Translations under genes and position numbers: made by a program | The notes under the pieces: generated by a model | The model's database searches: none | What the model saw: only the letters and a program-made list of their open reading frames with translations | Told to the model about the DNA's origin: nothing | Source of the DNA: Nephromyces sp. MM_2019 | Lineage: Eukaryota; Apicomplexa; Aconoidasida; Nephromycida | Length of the DNA stretch: 12,859 nt | Direction of reading: 5' to 3' | NCBI GenBank assembly: GCA_015657535.1 | Contig: JADHZB010001364.1 | Coordinates: 1-12,859, forward strand | Shown here: positions 1 through 7,317 of the stretch, piece by piece | Numbering within the stretch: position 1 is the stretch's first letter | Layout of the letters: each line of letters starts with the position of its first letter

Positions 1-540
1 TGCGTGTGTGTGTGCGTGTGTGTGTTGATCTCTTTGTGATTACCTGTATGTATCCTTAATTCCAATATCTATGCACTTTGCCTACATATTCCTGATTGTT
101 TCTACATTTTCTTTCATGTCTTTCGCTGTAGTTTGATCTATGTTTTTGTGTATACTCGCACACATACGTGTGTGTGTGTGCACTTTAGGAAATGCCGACT
201 GCGTAAAGGGAGTGAACTGTAAGCATTCAGGATTACAGAATGCTTTATATACATCCCTCTCTCTCCACCTGTTAATGTCTAGGGAAGAAGAGAATTTTTA
301 GGTGTTTTTGGTGGCTTCTAGCTCATCATACTCACCTGTGTGTTATTCTTGCGATTTGTGTGTCGTTTGCCTGTCTTCAGCATGATAGGCTTGTGTATTT
401 AAAAATTTATAATTACTTAAACTAGGATTTTTCTTGCAAAAGAGGGGAGATACCTCCTCTGAAAGCCTGTGTGTTACTGATTGGAAGGTGAATAGACTGT
501 ATTCTTGTGACACTGATGGAGTGCTAGTGCTGGCAGAAGT
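1..540. other. Non-coding stretch with short TG tracts
   Basis: No supported gene is seen. The first 26 bases are a (TG)n tract interrupted by two CG steps. A strictly alternating purine-pyrimidine run of about 25 bases lies around 158-183 (GCACACATACGTGTGTGTG and onward). It is partly self-complementary and has the composition expected of Z-DNA-prone sequence. The rest is AT-rich unique sequence with frequent stops in all frames. Reverse-strand reading frames across 343-786 are only the antisense of TG repeats (Thr/His/Pro-rich) and are not called. Confidence 0.6.
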
Positions 541-554
541 TTTGTGTTGTATAC

Positions 555-830
555 TGCTAGTTTGATTGGGGGAGGTGTGGGTTGGTGTGTATGTGTGGGT
601 TGGTGTGTATGTGTGGGTTGGTGTGCGGATTTTGGTGGACTGATCTATGTGGGGATTTGTGTGGATTGGTGTGTATGTTGGTTGGTGTATGTGGATTGGT
701 GTGTGTGTGGATTGGTGTGTATGGGGATTTGTGTGGGTTGATGTGTTTGCGTTGCTTGGTGTGTGTGTGTGCACGCACTGGGGCATGTGGGGATTTATGC
801 AGCTTGGTGAGTTTGTGGATCGGTCAGTAC
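555..830. repeat. TG-rich minisatellite, 18-bp unit decaying downstream
   Basis: The unit GGGTTGGTGTGTATGTGT occurs perfectly at 579-596 and 597-614 and partially at 615-625. It is followed by many degenerate copies of the form GGATTGGTGTGTATG to about 760, with scattered G-rich remnants to about 830. The + strand carries nearly all the G and the opposite strand nearly all the C. Closely spaced GG/GGG runs (GGGTTGGTGTG) could form two-layer G-quadruplexes. The reading frames through it on both strands are repetitive Cys/Val/Trp or Thr/His/Pro strings produced by the repeat itself, so I do not call a gene here. Confidence 0.85.
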
Positions 831-1255
831 GGATTTTTGTGTCTGTGTGTAGCTGTCTTACACAGCTGTCTGTGTGTAGCTCTCCTTTTTGATGGGCGTT
901 TCTCTCTGTCCCTAGTTATGAGTCTGCACACATGTATAAGTCCGAAGCATACCGTTGTGAGATTATCGCGATCTGTGTGTTTGCAGAGGCTAATGCCGCA
1001 CGACTCGTTGAAAAGCCCCTTTTCTTTCGTGTGTTGCAGCGTCTATCCTCCTTGCATGATAGTGCAATCGAGTATAAGCAATAAGTATGAATGTTGAAGC
1101 TGCTTAACCCACCTTTTAGCGCTTTAAGTGCAGCCATTGAGCATTCCTGTCTAGTCTATTCATAGAAAGAACAAGCGTACTTACAACTGAAAGCATAATC
1201 ATTGAGTAGAACGATTGTAAATTAGCCTAGCTAAGCTGGCATGAGACTTTTTCAA
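831..1255. other. Unique non-coding stretch, nothing recognised
   Basis: Mixed-composition sequence with no repeat structure and no reading frame that looks like protein. A + strand frame runs through 582-1097, but its first half is minisatellite and its second half is Ser/Cys/Leu-rich without recognisable motifs. I see no tRNA, no promoter element and no convincing exon. Confidence 0.5.
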
Positions 1256-1263
1256 TTATTTTC

Positions 1264-1674
1264 TTGTATGCATTTGTGATATGCTTACTGCTGAGTATCT
1301 GGGTTTCCCAGAGTCATTTTTATATTCGCAAAGAGGATGAAGAGCGTCAAATTGTTGCCAAAAAGCGATTTTTCCCTCTTCTTGGGCCAAAACAAATGAG
1401 AAACCCGCAGTGTATGTACACCATGTTGTTTTCGGGAAAGATGGTCCGAAAGAAGCCAATCTTAAGGCATCTTACTCTCATATACCATCTTGTTTATGAT
1501 TTTTTTGCACGGAAAGAACTCTTCTTCAATGGGGTTGAAGCAGCTCTTTTTGATGGCTTCGAGGATAGCCCTTTAAGGGTTGTCAGTATGAGGACCAGCT
1601 CCTCTGCTACTGCGAGCCTGCAGGAGTGTGAGGTGTTGTTTTACCAGCCTCTCTGGGCTATTTTCTCGCTTTAG
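1264..1674 (+). CDS. Possible small secreted or membrane-targeted protein (weak)
   Basis: This frame of 136 codons starts at ATG 1264 and ends at TAG 1672-1674. The first 17 residues (MYAFVICLLLSIWVSQS) are hydrophobic and signal-peptide-like. A charged segment follows (residues about 22-35, rich in Lys, Glu and Arg), then a basic region and a mixed, Phe-rich C-terminal half. Unlike its surroundings it is not low-complexity, and 136 open codons are longer than most chance frames in this non-coding half. I recognise no family, and I see no catalytic motif, no paired cysteines and no supporting neighbour. It could be one exon of a spliced gene, a decayed gene or a chance frame. A shorter antisense frame overlaps it at 1256-1459 and looks like a shadow. 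Confidence 0.22.
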   Translation: MYAFVICLLLSIWVSQSHFYIRKEDEERQIVAKKRFFPLLGPKQMRNPQCMYTMLFSGKMVRKKPILRHLTLIYHLVYDFFARKELFFNGVEAALFDGFEDSPLRVVSMRTSSSATASLQECEVLFYQPLWAIFSL

Positions 1675-2060
1675 AAGAGGCTTTCCGATTGTGTTATCCA
1701 TACGATTAAGTTCCTTGAATTTCAGGGATTGTCTGTTTTCAAAAGAAGGTATAGAGGTCTGCTAAGGTGGTGAGGTCGGGAAGATGAACTTAAACTTTGT
1801 TTAGGTCGACGCACATGCACGCACACACGATACAGCTGAAAAGAGAGCTCTTTTGTATCACATGAGCTTCCATAAAGTATGCATATATCGACGAAAGGAT
1901 ATTCTTGCGTTTCTCTGATAAAATTATAACGAATCTCTAGAGTAGGGGTCGTTGTGTGTGTGTGACTCGGATTGAGGGAAGCTTTAGTAGGTGATGGATT
2001 TGCAGAACAGTTTGTTACAAGCTTATGCCCCTTGAAGTTCATGTTAACGTGAAATGGTGG
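1675..2060. other. Unique non-coding stretch, nothing recognised
   Basis: No repeat and no supported gene. A 106-codon minus-strand frame (1722-2042) has no recognisable motif and a composition typical of chance frames. It is noted but not called. Confidence 0.4.
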
Positions 2061-2233
2061 AAAAAGAGTAGCGCTGAGTCCGCGTGAAAGAATAGCATTA
2101 AGTACGTGTAGAAGAGTAGCACTGAGTGTCTGTAAAAGAATAGGATTAAGTGTGCAAAAACAGCACTTTTTCCACTCTTAGCCACAAACCAGAGCAGCAT
2201 TAAGTGTGCAAAAACAGCACTTTTACCACTCTT
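2061..2233. repeat. Degenerate 24-26 bp tandem repeat with a 35-bp direct repeat
   Basis: Units of the form (A)AAGARTAGCRYTRAGT followed by a G/T-rich tail can be read starting near 2061, 2087, 2112 and 2134, so the period is about 22-26 bp. The last unit grows into a longer segment, ATTAAGTGTGCAAAAACAGC and onward through ACTCTT, at 2145-2179. It is repeated at 2199-2233 with a single T/A difference over 35 bases. GTGC and GCAC in this segment can pair as a small hairpin. No protein-coding frame runs through it. It could be a minisatellite or the edge of a decayed mobile element. Confidence 0.75.
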
Positions 2234-2570
2234 TCTTGAAGCACAAAGTATACCATAGACTTAGCAAACTATTTAATCCATAAACTACCTCCAAGCATCC
2301 CATCAGAACTTCATTAATCAGATTAAAAAACGAGGTGTAATCAGTCGTATAATAAAGTACCTGAGCTACCATTCTTGGCTCATTGATAAGTTGGTGTAGA
2401 TGGCAGCAACAAGCTCAGTAGAGCAAATCATCATTTTACCCACTACGCATTTGCTGTGGTCTACAAAAAAAGGCGTACAATAAACTTTCTCAATAGGCTA
2501 TTAACCTCAAACTAAAGCAAATATGACGGTAGCACACATGTTAACAGAAAATGATGTTATGCGGCTGTAT
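2234..2570. other. Unique AT-rich stretch, nothing recognised
   Basis: No open frame of note, no repeat and no RNA gene recognised. Confidence 0.5.
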
Positions 2571-2571
2571 G

Positions 2572-2603
2572 CACACCTTCGCTATTCTCCACGCGAAGGT
2601 GTG
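2572..2603. repeat. Perfect 11-bp inverted repeat (hairpin)
   Basis: CACACCTTCGC at 2572-2582 is exactly complementary to GCGAAGGTGTG at 2593-2603. The two are separated by a 10-base loop, and the stem is 11 bp with 7 G-C pairs. No U tract follows immediately and no gene ends nearby, so it has no evident terminator role. Confidence 0.8.
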
Positions 2604-2670
2604 GATACTCCCTTAGATGTCTAGATGTAGACTATTTATACACTGCAATTTAAGCTATCTGCTTCAAGCG

Positions 2671-2784
2671 GGTGTGTGTGATTGAGATAGTATGGGATGT
2701 GTAGCTCTAATGCTGTGGAACTACCTATGTAATATAGCAAGTGTGTGTGCCATTGAAATACTATGATATGCAGCTCTTTTGCTT
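2671..2784. repeat. Imperfect ~44-bp direct duplication, 70-bp offset
   Basis: The segment at about 2671-2714 and the one at about 2741-2784 share the order GTGTGTGTG, then ATTGARATA/ATTGAGATA, then TATGRGATG/TATGATATG, then AGCTCT, then TGCT. Substitutions are scattered between them. They look like an old tandem duplication with a period of about 70 bp. Confidence 0.6.
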
Positions 2785-2857
2785 CCTACACAGCAGATTG
2801 CGGGCCGCTGCGGTTTTCATTAATTTTGCTGCTTGTCTTCTTCTTTTTTAAGTCAAA

Positions 2858-3261
2858 CTAGCGAACCTACTCACAACTTATAAAAGGCTGAGGCTAGCTA
2901 GCAAATAAATGATACCGACCCATCTAATACTTAAACCTCGAGGTATATAACTGGCATTACTGAAGAAAATACTCCAAACCGCCTATTACACTTATGCTTC
3001 CTCCTCAAATCGCCTACCTAGAGCTATCCCTAGTTAGGTCTAAGCGATGCTATTACTGCCTCCTCTTATACATACTAGTATCGCTTAAAAAGTACCGTAT
3101 CTAGTGACCTGGTGAAGCGCGTAACCCTCCCTATATTGCCGTTACTCTGGTTGAGTTACTAGCTACTGAACCTCGTAACCTTTGAGTACTACGGGATTTT
3201 TTTTATAGCTATCCCTTCTATACCCTCTATATAAAGGCTTCACCCTAGCTTTATCAGCTAG
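2858..3261. other. CTAG-rich AT/TC-rich tract, no gene recognised
   Basis: The tetranucleotide CTAG occurs ten times in about 404 bases: at 2858, 2894, 2898, 3018, 3030, 3075, 3101, 3159, 3245 and 3258. Roughly one or two would be expected from base composition. Read in the frame of position 3001, the + strand is protein-like in patches but interrupted mostly by TAG codons, so no gene can be claimed. A decayed element or gene is possible. Confidence 0.45.
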
Positions 3262-3750
3262 CTTGATGCTGAATATACCTCTCTTATGCTGGCTTTTCCC
3301 AAGCTGCAAATCTTTCGCTGGCATCAGTACCTATAAGCTTTAACAGAGGTTCAAGTATCCCAGACTTTTTTCAAGCTATATGGCAGTAGATCTTCCTCTT
3401 CTTACTATTTATATACGTCATACTGAGTTTATTCTGCCTTTTCTCTGCTTCTATTCCTATTTTTTTTTATCACACAAATCCAATCTAGGGCATCCGCTGA
3501 TACTCTGCCAGCTGTGATAAAAAATAGAGAGAGGTAGGTCCATCTACTTTTCTACCTTTGAAGGCAGCTTAGCGCTACTAATTTCTAGGCAATTAGAGAA
3601 GAATTTATTTGATAGTTCGTTTGAGTAGTGTATATATGCTTCTATATATGTCCTCTTGAGGTACTTCAAGTTTTGAGCTTCCTTATATAAAAGATTAGAA
3701 ATCTTCTCTTTTTGGCGTGATTATAAAAACGCAAGTACTAAGATAGTGTA
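3262..3750. other. Pyrimidine-rich non-coding stretch
   Basis: No supported gene. A minus-strand frame of 58 codons (3547-3720, stop at 3544-3546) is mixed-composition, charged and helix-like rather than low-complexity. It has no ATG near its upstream end and no recognisable motif. The 14-base string TTCTAGGCAATTAG at 3583-3596 recurs exactly at 4410-4423. Confidence 0.4.
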
Positions 3751-3756
3751 AATTCA

Positions 3757-3962
3757 CCGTGTGTGTGTGGTTGCGTGTATGTGTGTATGTGTATTTTTGA
3801 CTGTGTATTTCTGTGTGTGTGTGTGCGTGTGTCTGTATTTATGTGTGTGTGTGCGTGTGTGTGTATTTCTGTGTGTGTGTGTGTATTTTTGTATGCGTGT
3901 ATTTTTGAGTATGTATTTCTGTGTGTATGTGCGTGTGTGTATTTTTATGTGTATGTATTTTT
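3757..3962. repeat. Long compound TG microsatellite with TATTT interruptions
   Basis: About 200 bases of (TG)n with TGCG/TGTA variants are punctuated every 15-35 bases by TATTTCTG, TATTTTTG or TATTTATG blocks, which gives a loose higher-order repeat. Frames on either strand translate to Cys/Val or Thr/His strings and are artefacts. The tract alternates purine and pyrimidine over long runs, so it is Z-DNA-prone and a likely site of length polymorphism. Confidence 0.9.
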
Positions 3963-4668
3963 TCACCCTAAGAAGCAGTGCTAAAAGTACACCGAAATGA
4001 TGAAATCAGTATCCTTCTCTTGTTTTCTCTAGTCTTTTTTATAGATTACCTGAATGAGCTTCATGGTGGAGGCGATGCATTTTTCTGTCCATGGCAGCAA
4101 AAGAAGCGGAGGAAGAAATGAATGCAGGAAAACTCAAGGCTTTTCGCTAGGTATAGCTGCGTATTACTGATGTTTCTCACGCGAGGCAGAAAACTATTCA
4201 TTTATCAATCCATAAGGCCTGCTACTAGTGGATACTACTTTGGCCGCGTAAAAAGATGTGTTTCTATGTATTATAAAAGGAGAGAAAATCTACTGCATAG
4301 GGAAGAATAGCTCGACAGTATCGAGAGATTCACGTAGATGCATGGAAATAGAAGGAAAAGAATAGAAGCTAGTGAGATATTGAATCGTCTCGCGTTTCTC
4401 TATAGAAGCTTCTAGGCAATTAGGTTTTGAGATGTTAGTATATATGTGTATGTCTTAAAGGCGATAATTGCTATCCTTGTGAGTAGCTTGGTTAGCACCG
4501 GTGGATCCAAGAAAATATCTAGGAATGTTTAGATATACGCCAATGTACGTGTGCGTTTGCGTGTATATTAGCAAGCGAAAGAAGCAAAAAAAAGTATGCC
4601 GGGAACTCCCACTCAGTAGTGTAGCTAATATAAAGAGAAGGGAAAAGAATGAGATGTTTCCTCTATAG
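3963..4668. other. Unique non-coding stretch containing a 13-bp motif shared with the last intron
   Basis: No supported gene. Short + strand frames at 4063-4170 and 4122-4310 lack motifs. CTATAGAAGCTTC at 4400-4412 is identical to 12463-12475, at the left arm of the inverted repeat in the last complete intron of the window. The 12-base palindrome TAGAAGCTTCTA lies within it at 4403-4414. It runs directly into the 14-base string that is also found at 3583-3596. Confidence 0.5.
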
Positions 4669-4890
4669 TGTGTGTGTGTGTGTGTGTGTATGCGTGTGAT
4701 GACTCTGTGGGTATCACGACTCTATGACGGCTTTATAATGTATCTATGAGCACTCTACGGTCTGTACATGACAACTCTATAGTGTGTGTGACGACCCAAT
4801 AATGTGAGCATATGACGACTCTAAAGTGTGTGTATGACAAATCCACAACTCTAGACTGTGTGCATCATGATACCACTAGAAAGTGCTGCT
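4669..4890. repeat. TG microsatellite followed by a degenerate TGACGACTCTA minisatellite
   Basis: (TG)n at 4669-4689 leads into a ladder of degenerate units from about 4697 to 4890. Each unit starts near TGACGACTCTA and ends in a GT-rich tail, with spacing of roughly 20-35 bases. Variants include TGATGACTCTG, CGACTCTATGACGG, TGAGCACTCTACGG, TGACAACTCTATAG, TGACGACCCAATAA and TGACGACTCTAAAG. The short frame that begins inside it (4812-5090) is not supported as a gene. Confidence 0.75.
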
Positions 4891-5540
4891 GTCGTGAAGG
4901 TGAAGCACGCGCTAAACTGCAGCGACACAGAGAATACAAAACTACACACAAACCTTCATATCTCCGCGCAGAGCCATGCCTTCACATATGCTTTTTGATT
5001 AGCCCAAAAGAGCGGTCATATCAATTCTCATACTCTTTGCAGGGAATTTTTTCAAATACATTAAGTCAGAGCATCAGGCTTTCGCGTTAAAATGAGAGCC
5101 TGAATGTCCGCCCTTTTTCTGCATAGAAACCAGTAAGTTACTAGATGGTTACCCAATGCGTCCAAACAGATCCTGAAATCTTCTCAATTTAACGAATGAA
5201 AAAGAGTGATTTTATTTAGGAAACCAGGAGAACAGTATTTCCTCGGCTTCGTGTGCTTTCACATTGCGAAAGAAGCTCACAAAAAATCATTCCTAAAGTG
5301 TAGAGACTTTTTCTTCCTACCTAGACTACCTCTCATTTAAACGATATCAACTTACTGCATTTCCTTCCTTCGTTACAGTGAGCGCGCATCATATAAATAG
5401 CTTTAAGTTTATATGATTTTTTTGGTACTGCAGATGTCTTTTTCTGAAAAGGAACACACAGGTATACCCTTGCACAAAACTTGGGGTACGTGCTCCGCTT
5501 TGCGAGGTTCACGGCAGAGCAGCTCCTTCCCCATGAGGTA
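4891..5540. other. Unique non-coding stretch, nothing recognised
   Basis: Mixed composition with stops in all frames. No repeat, RNA gene or exon signal stands out. Confidence 0.5.
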
Positions 5541-5549
5541 ATTCAAAAG

Positions 5550-5627
5550 AATACAACTGTATAATTATAGATAAATGTCGTCCTAGTAAATAAAAAAAAT
5601 ACGACTTTGTAGTTATGGATAAATGTC
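5550..5627. repeat. Two imperfect ~30-bp direct repeats, 48-bp offset
   Basis: AATACAACTGTATAATTATA and onward to GATAAATGTC (5550-5579) is repeated as AATACGACTTTGTAGTTATG and onward to GATAAATGTC (5598-5627). The copies differ at several positions, and AAATAAAAAAAA-like sequence separates them. This is a small local duplication of unknown role. Confidence 0.65.
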
Positions 5628-7250
5628 CTGCTTTACTACTAGTAAGCACAACTCTATTCAAGGCTCATTACGATACACTATGCTTTTGGAAAAAAAACTT
5701 GCTCTTTTGAGTGTACCTTGGATGAAACTTCATCGCCGCAAGCTTTTCTACTATCGGAATGCCGTAAAAGTGTGGTTTCTGTGCGGAACAAAATATTCTC
5801 ATTAGCCTCTACCAACGAAAAATGCTTTAACTGGAGAACTTTCCATCAAAGTTACAGTTTAATCGATTAAAGTTACACGATGCTCGAGTGTAGAAATAAA
5901 ATCACAAGCAAAAAACTTAGCATTGCTTATTGTAGACCACACGTTAAAAAGTCTGCAGCAAAGCGCATCGTGCAGTTTTGCTGAATTTTTTTTACTAATG
6001 CTGCTCATTAGCGGTTTCTAAGGCAAGATTGCTAGCTGCTAGTCAGAGATTACTATCTACAGCGACATTGTCTTTTCCTGCGAAATTCTCGTTTTTTTTT
6101 CATCCGAAAGTGTGTGAAACTAGGAATTACTAGGTTTTTTATAGGCCCTTATAGTGAGATTCAGCAGAGTAAAAAAATAGATTTGTTAAGTAGACTTGTA
6201 GTGACTTTGATAGAGGCAAATTCTAGCGTTAAATTAGCTAATTCGCGTGAGTTTTCATGACAATTTATTCGCTCTGCCGAGTGCTGGGAAGTTGTCATTG
6301 CTGGCTCTCAACTACCCGCTGATGCCGGCAGCTTGCCATTCCAAGTTTTTCATCACTTCGAAATCCTCTATACATTTTCATGCCCACCCAATGACTTGCG
6401 TAAACTTATGCAAGACATCTAGCCTAACGTTTTTTGCTCTTACAGGGTAGAGGAACCGTAGCCATGCTTATTCTCGTGAGGTAGAAGCTATTAGAAAAAG
6501 ATCTATAAAGCATTGCTGCCGGGTGCAACAGCAATTGATTGGCTGTTGCACGACAAGGTAGGTGCTTCGGAGCGACGAGTAGCAACCAGTGATTTATATA
6601 TAGCTCGAACTGATGCCCCAAAATACAGATAAGAGAGCAACACACTAACCCAGGGGAGGTAGAAATCGAGTAACGATGGTAAGTTGAAAAGGTTTTTATA
6701 AAGAAAATTGCAAAGAACGATGCAGTGTCATCTCTGCAGATCCAAACCCTTTGCCAAAGAAAAAAATCACAGCACACCTCCAAGAGCTTAACCTGCTGAA
6801 AGATGTAAAACGTCGGTTTGCAAGCTGCCCAATAGGTTTAGGTTTAATGAGCTATTAGTTCGTTGAACAGATTGAATTTTAGTGAGCTTAGCTTTGAGGT
6901 ATTGGCTTCTGTTCACACAGATACCTGGGGAAAGCACCGACAAATTTTTTAGGCCTGGTCAGCACAGCTTCAAGCAGGAGTGCAAAATTCCTTCTAGCTC
7001 GTAGTGTAAATGTTTTCCCTATTAGTAGATACTAGCAAAAACTAAGAGAGAAGAGCACGTAATTTTTACCCAAATTTTCACATGCACCAGGGAGATACTC
7101 CCTACCAATGCATCACTGGCGAGCGAGCGTGCTAATGCTTCAGATCAGCAAGAAACCTAATCAGTAAATCAAGCAACACGCTTGTAGAAGGGAGGTACAT
7201 CCAAGCTACTCTCTTCTTTGGTGGTTAAAAAATCAAAAATCTGCAGTTCA
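5628..7250. other. Long non-coding stretch upstream of the large gene
   Basis: No supported protein gene in about 1.6 kb. Splice-like signals exist. A pyrimidine-rich acceptor (TTTTTTGCTCTTACAG) ends at 6445, a donor-like ACAAG/GTAGGT starts at 6558, and a consensus GTAAGT starts at 6679. The 112-base segment between the first two signals has stops in all three frames, so any exon here would be untranslated (5' leader or non-coding RNA). A pyrimidine-containing TTCATTCAAG lies just before the start codon at 7318 and could be the acceptor of a leader intron. No TATA box can be assigned with confidence. A 7-codon upstream frame (ATG at 7251 to TAA at 7272-7274) lies in the probable 5' leader of the large gene. 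Confidence 0.4.
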
Positions 7251-7317
7251 ATGAAAAGAATCGCAGCTTTTTAATAGCGTTTTTTTCGTGTCTTGAAATA
7301 AAAACTTTCATTCAAGT

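Noticed and set aside
343..786. Minus-strand Thr/His/Pro-rich frames of 147 and 73 codons
   Set aside because: They are antisense translations of the TG minisatellite. The lack of stops follows from the repeat sequence.
544..1097. Plus-strand Cys/Val/Trp-rich frames
   Set aside because: Repeat translation with no motif. Several overlapping frames are equally open, as expected for a short-period repeat.
3544..3720. Minus-strand 58-codon frame with a protein-like, charged composition
   Set aside because: Too short, no start codon near its beginning, no motif, and surrounded by stops. At most a relic.
3754..4000. Open frames on both strands through the TG tract
   Set aside because: Low-complexity Cys/Val or Thr/His strings from the microsatellite.
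4470..4510. tRNA-like A-box string (TAGCTTGGTTAGCAC)
   Set aside because: No B-box or acceptor-stem pairing at the right distance.
6424..6783. Minus-strand 119-codon frame, Cys/Phe/Leu-rich
   Set aside because: No recognisable motif or domain, and it overlaps better splice-like signals on the other strand. Its length is compatible with chance.
6829..6847. Telomere-like AGGTTTAGGTTTA
   Set aside because: Only two units in unique sequence, with no array, so this is not evidence of a telomere.
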